64,000 nucleotides of DNA. Origin: Cliona cf. orientalis (taxonomy: Eukaryota > Porifera > Demospongiae > Clionaida > Clionaidae). The position numbers were made by a program, and so were the translations under genes. The stretch spans positions 9,483,000-9,546,999 of the forward strand of contig OZ005691.1 in the NCBI GenBank assembly GCA_963930775.1, given 5' to 3'. A model generated the notes under the pieces. It did no database searches, was not told the origin of the DNA, and was given only the letters and a program-made list of their open reading frames with translations. The first letter of the stretch is position 1, and the number at the start of each line of letters is the position of its first letter. Below are positions 1-12,619 of the stretch, one piece after another.

Positions 1-299
1 GTTGCTGTAACAATAAGATAAACATGATCACCAAATTTAAACTTCACCAACATCAAAGGGATGCTATTTTGCCAAAATATGCTCGCCAAAGGCCAAAGTT
101 ACCCACTATATTGGGTAACTGAAAAAAAGGCCAGCACAGCTACATGTACATGTACATGTATGCCTTTGCACTACGGAAATATTCGGTAGAATTATTTTTA
201 TCCAAATTAATTATGAGGTAAAAGTCACTATATCTTGCATGTATAATCATTAATACAGAAGCATTCACTGATAAAAAAGTTCACCAATGAGAGCAGATG

Positions 300-485
300 G
301 CTAAATCAATAAAAAAAAATCCCTCCCAGAAAAAGTACACACTATACTGTCACTCCCTTTACCCTGTGAAAGTAGATGTAGTCTCAGTAAAAAAAAAAAA
401 AAAAAATCCCTCCCGGAAAAAAATATCCATGTTATATAAACACATACTGTCACTCCCTTACCCTGTGAACGTAGATGTAGTCTTT
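300..485. repeat. Tandem duplication around the TRAPPC8 exon 13 donor
   Basis: Two imperfect copies (about 307-386 and 402-483) each begin with a TCCCTCCC-type stretch. Both contain ACTGTCACTCCC followed by the exon 13 donor context (CCCTGTGAA..GTAGATGTAGTCT). The right copy holds the real minus-strand exon end at 462. The left copy has the donor altered (CTTTACC) and lies inside the intron as a decoy. Confidence 0.7.
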
Positions 486-3400
486 GAGGTAGAGCAGCTG
501 CTGTGAAGGAGAGTGAGATCCCTCGTGACAGAGGAGGCTCTCAAACGCCATTCTAGCATCGAGCAGTCGGTGGAGACTGAAGGAGTGTCTGGCCAGACTG
601 AAGTGGATATAGTCCTCGGCTAGCGTCCAGCCGTGACCCTTGTACACAGCCAGAGCTTGCTTGTAGGAACGAGTACTGTGCACTCTCTAGAGGTAGGAAA
701 TAAATACATATAAAATGTAAACAAATTTTTGTTGTCAAAGTTTGTGGGCAATGCGTATTTTTGGCTAAATGTGTACATTATACACGAACACCATAATTGG
801 CATGTTAACAAGCACTAGGCACTAATAGAAAGACCATTGTTAATGTACCAGCTACAATTATTTGCGGGTACAAATTTTAGCGAATTTTGGAAATAGTGCG
901 TTTAGTGGGTACTCATTTTAGTGAGTTTTCAAAACTAACATTCTATTTAAATACAAAAATGTTGAAAATTTCAATATTCATGGTAAGCTTACAATTTTTA
1001 GCCAAAATTAGGCAAATCACTAATTTCACTAAATTTAGTACCCACAAACAAAAGTGTCCTTAAGATATGTACATGTACCGTAGATCGGGATATTTTCGCC
1101 GGTAAAATATTTCACTTGTAAATTTTTCGTGTAGTCTAATTTTCGCCGCCAGGCTGAACTTGGTATAGGTCGTCATACATTACCCAAATATTTCACGCGT
1201 TTAATTTTCGCCACCTAAGCAACTGGCGAAAAATTTTTAACGATAAAAATTTCCCGATCTACGGTATAATAAGTACTGTATATATATACACCCTACCTGT
1301 GCAACTCTGGCATATCTGTGTCCGGCCAGTATGAGGTGGAGGGCATACTTCCTAGCCATGGAGGGCTGTATCCTCAGGAAGGCATGGGCTGCCTGCTCAA
1401 CACACACTGCACTACGAAGATCATCATCCTGAAGGAACAAAAAAGCACATTTGTAGGTACACATGTATATGAATATCCAGGTAAATATTTCATGCACACA
1501 GAAATCTAGTAATAGTCTGTGCATTGGTCATTGTACATGTACCGTAAATCACGAATATTTCGTGTCTAAAATATTTTTGGACAAACGACCCTGTACCACA
1601 TTATCGTCAATATTGGGCATATACATGTATTTTCGTGCATTTAATTTTTGCACAAGCCAGGCTGTCCGAAAATATTTTAACAAACGAAATATTCGCGATT
1701 TACGGTACATGTATGCTTTCAGTATTAGTGAGGACCTTTATAATGGTTGACACCGTAAAAAGCCTGCAGTGGATTTTGCATGGTGAAATGGCTCACCTCA
1801 GCTGTCATCTTGATGTAGAGCTGTGTGAGGTCGCGATAGAGACCTCTCTCCTTCTGGATCTCTGAGAGGACAAGGGACACACGAAGGCCATAGTGAGGGG
1901 CTCTGAGGGAGAGAGAGAGAGAACAGAAACATATTATTTCAAATTCAGCACGTGAGATTTCAATAACTAAATATTAATAGTAGGGGCTCTGAGGGAAAGA
2001 GGGAGAGGGGAGAGAGAGAGTGAGAGAGAGAGAGAATGAGAGAGAGAGAGAGAGAGAATAGAAATATATTTCAAATGCAGTGAAATTTCAATAACTAAAT
2101 CTTAATAGAATTGTCTAACTTACTTGCAAGAGCTGTAGTAGACTGATATAGCTTCTTCCAGATACGAGACCACTTCCCTCCTGGTTGATGACATGAGATA
2201 GGTGGACATACCAATCATTTCGACGACCCCAGCGTAGTAGAGCCATGCACTGGCTCCCTGGAAATCCTTCTTGAGGTGCTGGTAGCTCTGCATGGCTAAG
2301 TCGTAGTTCTGGAGCAGGAACGCCATGTCAGCCAACTGGCGAAGCTGGAGCTCTATCGAGTTATGAGTGTAGCTGAAGAGATAAAGAACGAAAGTTAAAA
2401 AATGTACATTATATCGTTTTAAAAAATAAGTACGCAAGTGAAACAGTAAAAAGCCATGTACATGTAATGTGCAAGCTGTGCATATCATGTATGGTAATCT
2501 CTCCAACTACATGTACACTGTACATGTACCACTCTACATGTACTGTATGTATATACACATGTGCATATGTACATGTACATGTTGTATGAAAGGATCCCCA
2601 TCCCTCCAAAAGTACAAGTACATATAAATTGCAGGAAAACAGATTTCCACTCCATATACAATCCTATGTAGATCTATGTGTATCTGTAGCTAGGAGCTAC
2701 CTTGGTTCATCTGAGACAGCGTTGTTAGGTCCTTGGAACATCTTCAGGAACTTATTCCCCATGTAGCTGATGCTACGACGCATCGTACGACGACTCACAA
2801 GCTGAGAATGATTAAAAACAAGTATCAATAATTTTGTATGTAGACTCGTTTACAACTAATTGTCTATAGTGGAGATATTAAATCACTAAAATTTCATAAC
2901 AGCGAAAAATGAGTTCCTTACATGTAAATATGGAAATATTGAGATAAGATTTTGAATTCATTTCCAAGCAATCATGCATACATGTAGTATGGAAATAAAT
3001 GTCGTTTCAGTGAAAAATTACACATACATGTACTGCTTGAGTATTGTTACATGATGCATATGTGAACGCATTGAGTAAAATCAACCATTTGTTGCACTTC
3101 ACCAGTTCTATCCCCCAAAGTTGGAAATAAGTGCAAATTATGCTTCAAAATTCACATTCTTAAACTTTCAGGCTCATCATAGAGGGAATCATGATGGTAT
3201 TTAGGCCATTTCCCATATTGAAGTGTGACAAACTTTAATTTTTACTCAATGCATTCACATATGCATCGATCTTTCTTACCCATTCGTTGAGACTCTTGAG
3301 TGCCTCATTGAGATGGGGGAGTAGCCTCTTGCCAACCAGCTCATTCACAAACGCCCTCAAGTGGGCGTGGTCTCCACTGCTAAGATACTCCCCATACCGG

Positions 3401-6400
3401 GCACCGTCACTAGGGCAATGCAGTAGAGCATTCATCTGATGACCTACATGTACATGTGTACATGTATAATTGAGAGGAATATGGAAAACTGATAACTAGG
3501 AAATCGCTAGGCAAAATTGTTTAATGTAACAATATTTCATATGGATAGCTAGGAAACATTTGAATCACATATAATTCCATGCAATTTCACCCTAAAAGGC
3601 AAACATTTGGCATCACTCAAGGATAATAACATTTTCATATGGATAGTCAGGAAACATTTGAATCACATAACAATTCCACGCAATTCCACCCTAAAGGATA
3701 AACATTTTCAGTTTCATGCTGGTATTTTGGTAAAATTAAAATATTGACGATTACAAAATTACTGTCAAGGAATCGTATTGTGAACACTAAGAGGTAGGGC
3801 ACTGCTTGCTCACTGCTCACCAGAGTCTGATTTCCTGACAGAGTTGTTTCCTCCCTCCCCTCTCCCTCCTTCTCCAGAGGCAGAGAACTGAGAGAGAGGG
3901 TCGTTGCCCGGCTCTACCTCTAGAGAGGTGCTCGAGTTACTGGACAGTGGACCTTTGCCTTCACCATCACCTGGAGAGAGAGCATGGTAGAATGGATATT
4001 ATTAGTCTAGAGAGCTACAAATTAATGTATAATGTTATACATGTACATGCATATACACACACGTACTGTAGTGTCCCAGGTAAGCGCCCATGGGCACTTA
4101 CATGTAAACATAACTTGTAATTATGGCCCACATGGACGCTTACCCAGGATTAAAATCCCATACGTTTGTATAGAAGCTGCTACAGTGGCCCCTTGAAAGG
4201 GACACTACAGTAAACATCTGGTAAAATCAATCTTAAGCAAATACAGTTTTGCACAATACTAAATTTATTTTGTCAACAGTGGCACCCATAGTCATTCCAT
4301 GTGTGTACACCCATACCTGTTGGTTCAGCATCCATGAGTTGTGCTTCTTCCCTGACGTTTGGAGCAATGATCCCAGGGGAGTTAGGGGTTTCCCCTTGGT
4401 GGGCATTATTTGGAGAGATGGGCGTGGTCTCAGTGGGTGTGTTTGCGGATGGTTTTCTCTTGGATTTCTTTCCCACATGGAACTTGAGCTTAAATCGACC
4501 ATCGACATCATCCTACAAAGAAACAGCCAGCTTACGCCTCCCTCGCCCCACCTCCAACCCATTACTTCAACTAGCTAAAATTTATACTCCATACTGCTTG
4601 ATATTTCTCGTAAGTGTGCAAGTTGGTCTATCTTCTACGAATAATCCCCCTTACAGTAATGACTGCCCCCTTTGCTACAAGTACCCCCCCCCCCCCCCCC
4701 AGTAGAAAAAATTATGTGCCTAGAGAAGATTGTTCTTATCGTATACAGTTCACTAATGATGACTAATCACTACTTTGACAGCGGCTGCCAAGGCTACACG
4801 TGCAACATGTAAGTGAACATGTGGACAAATCCTTTTAAGTGCCTCAACGTACAATGTACATGTACACGTACATGCATATTCAGGATCAATGCAGGATTGT
4901 CAGTAACACCACCCCCACCCTCCCTTGAAGGATGAAAGAAATCCTAATGCAACCCTGGCTCCCTCTACTCCTTGGTCCTAAGTAATCAGCCCATACATGT
5001 ACATGTACATGCACATTAATTTTTTTGTAAGTCAGGTTTTGAGGTACATGTACATGTACAGTAGTTCACCCCCCCCCCCCCTCTCTAAAAGTACATGTGC
5101 TGCCTACATTTACCTCTCCCTGTTCCCTTGGTCCTAGGTAGTCAGCCCATAGGTCAGGTCCTGGAGCAGTTGATCCCCCTCCACCTGCTGAGTTGATCTT
5201 GAGTAGGTAGCAGCTGCTTGCCCCGTACTGAGCCTTCACCTTCTCATAGTTGTCCTCAGCCCTGAACAAAAGGACATTACATGTTAATTTCCATTCTATA
5301 TGTACCGAATAATTGTAAAATGCAATGGTAACTAGGCTTGGCAATTTTTGTCCAATAAAATTTTTTTGTCTATAATACAAGTAGCATGCTATGTGATCAA
5401 GAAAATTTGAGGGGATATCAGTGAACTTAATAGAACGACGCTTTGCTGCAATATATATGTTTGGCTGCTATCAATAGATACAATATGTATGAAGGGGGCA
5501 AAATATCTGTCCATGGTGCTCTAGTACAGTTTGGCTGCTATCCATACAGATACATGTAGGATTTATGGTGAAGCTAGGCCTCAAACTGTATTGGTCTAAG
5601 CTTGAACTACTAAGTATCTCAAAAGCTTCAACAAACAGTAAAATTATTGACAAAGCTCATAATGAGAATTATGATGATGATAGCTGACCTTGCCTCAGGG
5701 CAGCTTGTAGAATCATGAAGCAGGACATGATAGTAGTAGACATGAGGAGTGATCCACTTGGGGTATTTCCCCTGCTCAGACTGCTTCTGCTTAGTGAAGA
5801 GTTTCGAGAAAGATTCAAGAGGGTCTGGGCAGGAGCTGGATACAACTACGACAACTGGAGGGACATACAGAGGGGAGGGAGGGAGAGAGGAACAAAGGGA
5901 GAGAGGGAAGGAGGGAGAGAGAGAGTGAATGTTGGTACAGTACAGGATCACCGTGCGTACATCATGTCATGTATATACGTGTATATAGGAGTAAGAAATA
6001 TTGGCGGATTGTAAAAATACAAAAAGCAACAATTATAGAGAAAGATCCAATGAAAATGCATGCTATCTAAATATCATCCAATTCTCAATTCAAGCACTGA
6101 GAATTTGTTGGTAGTTACCTAGCAACCTACATGTAAGTTTTTATAGGCAATTTGCTGGCTATGGGAAGGGGGGTGGGTCATCATAAAGTAGGCCAATGAT
6201 GAACAGAGTAACAAAATAGTTATCTGACAGTAATTGGGGTGCATTCGACCATGCATCTCATGCACCCCAATTACTGTCAGATATGTGAAATATTGCAGTG
6301 ATACAAACACACATTGTATACACACATAACTAGGATTGTCCAAGGTACACATGCACACTTTGTCCAAGAGAGCACATGACTACAAGTTGTTGGGTCAAAA

Positions 6401-7994
6401 GTTAATTAGCAAGCCTCATTAACATACCACAGACATAGTGCTTGATGGTCTCATGCTCAGACTGCTTCAAGTGCTCCAGGAAGACGTCTCGATAACCCTC
6501 GTACCAAGGGGTGGAGGCTGACAGGGGAGGGAGGGAGGGAGGGAGGGTGAGAGAGAGAGGGGGGAGGGGGGAGAGAGAGAACAGAGAGGGAGGAATGGAG
6601 GGGAGAGAGAGGGAGAGAGAGAGGGAGAGAGAGAGAGAGAGGGGAGGAAGGGAGAGAAGGATGAGAGAGAGAAAGATGTAACTGAAAATCTGCATGTACA
6701 CATTGTCATCAGTACAACCCAAATGCACAATGACGATATGAATGCTTTTTTTGATGGACTAATGCAACTTGACATTCAAAGATAAAAGAAGTGTTTGCAA
6801 ATTAAACAAATTTTTGCACTTTCACAACTTGCAGAAATGAGTGGCTCTTAAAAAGCAAAGTCTTCTCCCTGATCGAAACTTTCCTGCTATACGGTCTAGT
6901 ACATGTACATGTCTCTCTTACCCTGAGCCTTGATGTTCCCAACTTCAATGGTGGAGGGCACTTTGCCATTCTTCAGTGATGTCATATTACGTACGACATT
7001 AGCCAGCTCCATGCGTAGCTTGGCGTCTGGAATAGGCTCGTTCTGCGGCTCGGAGAAACGCACTGTCGCGTTGACCAGGTTGTAGAGGTGGCCTTGGACA
7101 TCTTTGAGTTGGACTGCATGTGCAAGTGTATAGAGAGGGAAGGAGGAATTAGTGTACATGTACTGTACAAGAAGAGGACGACTACTTTAAGGAAGAGGTA
7201 AGAACGGCGGAGACAGAGGTTGAAGAGAGAATGAGAGAGGGAGGGAGAGAGAGAGGAGAGGGTGAAAGTAAGAGAGGAGAGGGAGGGAGGAAGTAAGGGA
7301 ACAAGAGGAAGAGAAAAATTATTCACTCTGACATGTACTTAACAAGATACTGTAATGCACATGTACATGTACATGTGCATTACTGACCACGTTTATTTAT
7401 AGCCCTAAGGCCTACTAACCCCTAAACTATGTCACCTTTCTTCATAAAAAGCCAGCCCATTGTTTCACCATACAAAGCAATCGTGAGAACATGCATACAC
7501 AAAATTCTATGCAATGTTACCACATTCACACATACATATACATGTACATGCATATACACAATGGATATTTTAATGAAAATAGCATAGAAAGAATGGTATG
7601 CCAATATGCAGTCACTAGGACATAACAAACTGCAATGGCTATGAAAACATGCATGCACGGTATACAAGTCAAGCACACCGAATGGAAGGTGCACACTAAT
7701 TAGAATAAAATCACATACAAATTCTTGTAGATTCTCACTACTACTATACGCTCTACACTTCAATTTTAACCAAATTTTACCCAGTTAAACATGATACTAT
7801 ACATACACTAGATAAATAGCTTGATGGCCACACTTACTTTTATCACTGACTACGCTAAAAGGTCGTAGGAGGTCGGGAAACGTCAGATGGTTCTTTTTGC
7901 AAATCTGCTCAGCATCCTCGCTGCACCGTGTTGCTATCTGGAGGGCATAAGTCAGCTTGACTAAGGACTCCACACTGCGTGTAGACTGTGCCAT
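462..7994 (-). CDS. TRAPPC8: TRAPPC8, 5' half (13 exons, 3' end beyond window)
   Basis: TRAPP-III specific subunit (yeast Trs85 family) that helps the Rab1/Ypt1 exchange complex act in ER-Golgi traffic and autophagy. Exons on the minus strand: 7838-7994, 6922-7113, 6428-6517, 5689-5854, 5114-5261, 4317-4512, 3830-3970, 3280-3443, 2701-2801, 2124-2372, 1797-1902, 1297-1428, 462-686. They join in frame to 689 codons, about half the vertebrate length. Recognisable blocks against the human protein are a start MAQSTRSVESL (human MAQCVQSVQEL), STPWYEGYRDVF, YPKWITP..YYYHVLLHD, YGASSCYLLKINS, LRSAVCVEQAAHAF, RKYALHLILAGHR and YKGHGWTLAEDYIHFSLAR. The start at 7994 is chosen because it aligns with the human start; an upstream in-frame ATG at 8057 exists. 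The exon 8 acceptor (3443) was set by reading frame, since the nearer AG would give a stop. It is divergent from VAP. The family call is secure; exact ends are inferred from splice signals. Confidence 0.9.
1076..1266. repeat. MITE with TACCGTAGATCGGGA ends
   Basis: Inverted repeat ending TACCGTAGATCGGGA on the left and TCCCGATCTACGGTA on the right. It sits in TRAPPC8 intron 12. It shares the 7-bp TACCGTA/TACGGTA termini with the other MITE families of this window, but its inner sequence (TTTTCGCC) is different. No coding capacity. Confidence 0.75.
1540..1707. repeat. MITE with TACCGTAAATC ends
   Basis: About 168-bp inverted repeat, TACCGTAAATCACGAATATT on the left and AATATTCGCGATTTACGGTA on the right. 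It is in a TRAPPC8 intron, noncoding. Confidence 0.75.
4064..4212. repeat. MITE, GTGTCCC/AAGCGCCCATGGGC family, copy 1
   Basis: Starts TACTGTAGTGTCCCAGG and ends GGGACACTACAGTA. The interior carries AAGCGCCCATGGGCACTTAC and an inverted counterpart. Related copies are at 23512-23619 and 50493-50598. It lies in TRAPPC8 intron 6. Confidence 0.7.
6222..6282. repeat. Perfect 22-bp-arm hairpin
   Basis: Arms 6222-6243 and 6261-6282 are perfect complements (ATCTGACAGTAATTGGGGTG followed by CA, and its reverse) around a 17-nt loop. It lies in TRAPPC8 intron 3. The size is that of a small RNA hairpin, but the perfect arms could equally be a tiny young inverted repeat. Confidence 0.6.
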
Positions 7995-8846
7995 GAGCAG
8001 AAAACAGTCACATGGATTCTGCAGCAGCTGCTTAGTGTAGTTCTCTAGCCTTTTCAAAGAGCGAGTGATAAATGGCCTAGGAGGCTTGATGAAGTACTGT
8101 CCACTGGTTTAGTACAGTCTCCGACACGTTAGTTCAATCTTTAATAGACTTAGAGAAAGACTTGAGGATTGATTCCAAGTATTCTCCTCTCCTCCCTAGC
8201 AGATGTTCTCAAGACAGCTCGGTGGTCTGGCGCACAAGTTGGTCCAACAGGACGAGAGAGCAGCCTTCCTGCCTGCAATCGTCTGTGGCACTCAGGGCGG
8301 CTACCTTGCAGTAGATCCCAGACCTAGCGCAGCAGGTTAGCTCTAACTTGGATAGAACTGCAATGGAGACCACCTCCCATAAAACTCGTGTATGTATACG
8401 TATGGAGTCTCGTGACCAGTCACGTGTTCACTTTTGCCAGTTTCTTAACAGCACATCACAAAAGAGGAATACATGGAATAGTTTGTCCAAGCTACTGAAG
8501 CGTGCGACGTGTCTGCTGGAAGGATACTGGACCATCACTACAAAACCTAAACCCTACTCTTCTTTTCTCTCTGTCTCTCTTTCTCTCCGCGGAGCCCATT
8601 GCAACGTGTAAAAAAGTACCGGCAAGAGCTACCTTGCGTAGGGGCTGTATCGATGTTAGTCTCGACTCCTTTCCCGCAGCGCTGGATGTATTGCATCACC
8701 TTCCGCGTGCTGGTGATGCAATACATCCAGCGCTGCGGGAATTTAAAGGAGGGGTCTGGATTCGAGACTATATCGATGTAAAGCGTCATTTATTCTTCTA
8801 CTGCTAAATCTCTATTTTTGGCTCTACCGGCAAGGTACTGGTTAAA
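7995..8846. promoter_or_regulatory. Head-to-head intergenic region of TRAPPC8 and VAP
   Basis: The two start codons (7994 minus, 8847 plus) are about 850 bp apart, so a shared or bidirectional promoter is likely. The stretch 8202-8334 looks exon-like on the plus strand: CTAG before it, an open frame containing RQLGGLAHKLVQQDERAA, then a GCAGCAG/GTTAGC donor. It is nearly unchanged in the second copy (about 14240-14375). It could be a 5' noncoding exon or an unrecognised one. No TATA box was identified. Confidence 0.5.
8653..8783. repeat. Long palindromic insertion upstream of VAP copy 1
   Basis: The core is a perfect 28-bp-arm hairpin (8673-8700 with 8712-8739, 11-nt loop), extended by weaker matches out to ATCGAT on both sides. 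The paralogous site near 14670 reads straight through (GGCTGTATCG then TCATTTATTC), so this is an insertion or a loss between the two copies. Confidence 0.75.
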
Positions 8847-11800
8847 ATGTCTGGAGAGGACGAGAAGCCTCAACAAATACTCGAGCTAAACCCCTCGACC
8901 GACCTGGAATTCAAAGGTGGGCATTAATTAGAATAAGTCTGCTGGAGTACCCAAGATGCACTAGGTCTAAAGACACAATTATTTTGCACATGAATGCATG
9001 CTAGTATATATTAAGTTAAGTACACCCACCAGGCCATTCTCTACCAATTTGTCTCTCAACATCGACTTAATGTACGTTGAAATGTAAATAGTTTGCTGGC
9101 GACAAGATATTATATTTTTTAAAAGTATGCTAACACTGTACATGTAACTACTAAGTGGTGTATTGTTGATCACATGTGCTTAATTCATATTTTTAATAGC
9201 TGCACGTACATGCACGTTGTCTTGACTGGCTAGATTGCAGATTTATTGACCGAAAGTGCTCCGTACTCCAAATTGTTCTACATGTACCACACAATATAGT
9301 ATTTTTAATATCATGGCTACTCTTTCAATTTGTGAGAAAAATAAAAGTATATGCACATGTGTACGTATAACGTATGTGACCCTATTCCAAAAGCGTAAAT
9401 AAACGTCATCCGTACACACAAAGCCGCCAGACCATTGCTGAATACCTCGACATTAGCCAAATAAGGCCACTGAAGGTGATTGTATTGGTGCCCATGTTTA
9501 CAATAGGTGGCTTATATTTATTCGTGTGCTTCGAAGGTATTAGTATGTGACAGAATGTAACGTGGACTTGTATGTACTGTATGGCAGAATTTATTTCCAG
9601 GGGGGGCAGTGGGTGATTTGCCCCCCTCCCCTTTAGGTAATGGTTTTCCATACCTTAGTCCCTCCCCACCCCCAAAAGTTTTGAACAGGGTGTTTCGCTA
9701 ACTTTCGAAATAAACATGATATGAGGGGAGAAAGAGAGAGAAGGGTTTATTACAAGCATGTTCAAGCAGAATAAGCTAATACAAATATATACATTTATAA
9801 TGACACACGTGTTCGCTTTAAAGATGCACCTGATAGACCATACAATATACATGGAATACAGACTTGCGGTGTACTGTGTGTTTATGTGTGTATGAGTAAT
9901 CTCAGGAAGAGTAGATAGTAATACACACACATGTTGATATTCAACCCCGGCCCGTGTGTGTCCCGTGATGAAATGATTTTCTTTTATCCTAAAATAGACT
10001 GGTTGCATAATGTATCCACCAAATTAGTTTGCAAGTCACATGTAAATAGGCTTCATGGATTTCTTGTGTTATGCAAGTGTTGAAGAGATTTTTAGATGCT
10101 CAATAACATTTAGGAGTACAAGTGTTGGTAGAATGTGCATGTGTTTATTGATGGTTGGGATTGTGTACAGTTTGCTATTTCACAGTTTTATGCCAACTAT
10201 GCAAATATTTGGAGACAGAGATGGCAGTTGACATTACTCATTCTCTACTCCCTCCCCCCCCCTCTCTCTCTCTCTCCCCCTTTCGCTTCCCCTCTCTCTC
10301 TCAACATCCTCCAGGTCCATTCTCAGATGTGGTGACCTCTCACCTCCATCTTCGAAACCCCACCAATGACACTGTTATCTTTAAAATGAAGACCACTGCT
10401 CCACGGCAGTACTGTGTCCAGCCAAACAGCGGCGTCTTAGGTCCTCAAGAAGATACTAGCATCTCAGGTAAATAGCTACATGTACATGTAGTAACTATTA
10501 CATGTATGTGTGTAGTAGTAGTACCCCCTCCTACATGTATACTGTATAGCTGGAAAATTTGGCGATTTGGTGGTCTATATCATAACCGCCAAATTAAAAT
10601 CTGCCATAATTTCCTACTCGCATATATACGTATGGCGATCCCATACCGAACCGCCAAATTTAAATCCGCTAATATTCTTGCAATAGCAATTTTGGGCTCA
10701 ACCGCCAAGTTTAATTCCTGCCAATATTCCGGCTATACGGTATATATTGCACCAAGATTTCTAATGTATAGTAATTTCTCAGTCGCAGTGCTGATCCTTC
10801 TCTCTCTTCTCTCTCTCTCTTCTCTCCCTCCGTCCGTCCCTCTCTCTCCCCAACAGTAATGCTTCAGCCATTTGATCCTAACTCTGCTGACAAGAACAAG
10901 CACAAGTTCATGGTCCAGACCATGTTTGCCCCTCCAGACTTCCAATTAGACCAGCTCGACATTGTCGTAAGTGCTCAAATCCAAGCTAGCCACATAATGC
11001 ATACATGTAATTATCATAGAGTCAAGTAGGGATGGCACGGATATGCCATATATCTAATACATTACAAATACCCAAATATCTCAAAACAGGTAACTTTATG
11101 AAATTTCTAAGTGTGAAAATCAGAATTTCCAGCGAAATATCTATCTAATAAGACCAAGATCATCCATCAACTCAATTGTATATGCCAGAACCAGATATTC
11201 AAAAAATGGCCATTTGTCAATGTTTCTTTCTTTTTAGTTTCCAGGGCTAGCTCAAGATTGCCTTGACCTCTCATCTTTGTTTGAGTACAAATCCATTCCA
11301 TTTAGTAGCGCGCAGTGCAGTGGCACGCTAATTTCGCGTTATCTTGACATTTACTTAATAGTGGGTGTGTATGGCGCATTGACAACATCTGATACGCCAT
11401 TTTGTGATATAATGTGCATGCTCAGAATGTGTTGCCATGGTGAAGTCATGTGACGGCTCCCTAGGCCCTCAGCGATTCCCTAGCGCATGCAGCGCTTGTG
11501 CTCTGCTGGATCGATCGATCGTGGATATGAAAACGCAAGGCTCGAGGAACGGTAAGGCGCTAGGCATAAGCGAGCTACTTGCTTGCGCGTGCAGCGCTAG
11601 TGCCGCTTCGCTGAATAGATCATGGATGCCGGCATGGAGCCATGGAGCCTGCGCAAGGTTCGAGGAGCGGTAACATCACGGTACAGATCAGCTGCTGCCA
11701 ACAATAAAACTTAGAACTTGGTTTTCTCCCTAAACGGGAGAGTCTCGTCGCTACTTCGGCCGCCTAAAGTTGCCTTCTTTGTCAGTCTGCTTCAACACAT

Positions 11801-12613
11801 AGGCATAGGGGCGTGGCTACGAATTTTGAGCGGATATCATCTTCAGTACCTCCCATCTTCTACACTGGAATATTGACCTATAATAATGAATTATACAGAG
11901 CAATAAAAAAAGAACAGAAACAAGTTTGAATAAAATTAAAGGATGAAGTAGGGATGGCAGGGTCAAAAAGTACATAAACAAGATTTGTAGGGATAATCAC
12001 ATCCACTATACATCCCTACACTTGCTTTTTGAGAGGTGCAAAAACAGTAATATCTTCCACACGCAAGTTAAGAGTGCTTAGTAAACAAGTTAGGTGCATG
12101 ATAATCGAGAAAAGCAAGCGTAGGGATGGATAGTGGATGTAATTATCCCTACAAATCTTGTTTATGTACTTTTTGACCCTGCCATCCCTACTTCATCCTT
12201 TAATTTTATTCAATTGTTTTTATACTTGTATATAATATTATGTTGCGTGTATTTATCTTGGGTTGCGAGGCTAAGAGACAATAGTAGATTACGTAAAGGT
12301 CAGAGGTCACTAGTCAGCATAGACAATGACTTACTCCGGTCCATGCCCTAGTGAAATTCATTTCTGGACTATGTCTCTGTGCATTGAACTGTGTCTTAGT
12401 AGTATGCATTTTATTTGAATGGCTGATTAGAAAGTCCAGCAACAGCAATAGTGCTTTTTTACTCTAATGTTGCTCCTGAATTTGGAGTTGCATATACAAT
12501 AATTTTTCTCTATGCAGTGGAAATCAGCTCCAAAGAGCAAGGTGATGGACTCCAAACTTCGGTGTGTGTTTGTGGAGGGAGAGCCAACAGAACATTATTG
12601 CAGTATTGCATGA
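8847..12613 (+). CDS. VAP copy 1, truncated MSP-domain-only protein
   Basis: Duplicate 5' part of the VAMP-associated protein gene. Exons 8847-8916, 10315-10467, 10857-10966 and 12518-12613 join to 142 aa. It keeps the start [14 protein letters not shown] and most of the MSP fold ([52 protein letters not shown]). After EPTE it runs into duplication-junction sequence and stops (HYCSIA). It lacks the acidic linker, coiled coil and membrane anchor of the full copy. The FFAT-facing loop differs: [17 protein letters not shown] here against [17 protein letters not shown]. Intron 3 holds a 1.2-kb insertion. If expressed it would be a soluble MSP protein, comparable in layout to the human VAPC splice form. 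It may instead be an untranslated leftover, since no clear 3' end is visible. Confidence 0.7.
10540..10742. repeat. MITE, TAGCCGGAAA/CCGCCAAATTTAA family, copy 1
   Basis: Left end ACTGTATAGCTGGAAAATTT, right end ATTCCGGCTATACGGTA, with internal AACCGCCAAATTTAAATCCG blocks. It lies in intron 2 of VAP copy 1; the matching intron of copy 2 has a shorter relative at 16434. Confidence 0.75.
11024..12193. repeat. 1.2-kb insertion in VAP copy 1 intron 3 with nested hairpin
   Basis: Left end AAGTAGGGATGGCA (11024), right end TGCCATCCCTACTT (12180-12193), and a third copy of the terminus near 11945. The right part (about 11938-12199) is a large hairpin whose arms include GTACATAAACAAGATTTGTA. The same intron in VAP copy 2 is only about 340 bp and lacks it. 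Pieces related to its interior recur near 39600 and 50350. No transposase ORF. Confidence 0.7.
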
Positions 12614-12619
12614 AGCACG

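Noticed and set aside
4233-4705. Overlapping 109-134 aa ORFs on both strands
   Set aside because: They are shadows of TRAPPC8 exon 6 (4317-4512), which is supported by splice phase.
6402-6775. 100-aa serine/proline/leucine-rich ORFs
   Set aside because: They are translations of a GA/CT-rich polypyrimidine tract before a TRAPPC8 acceptor.
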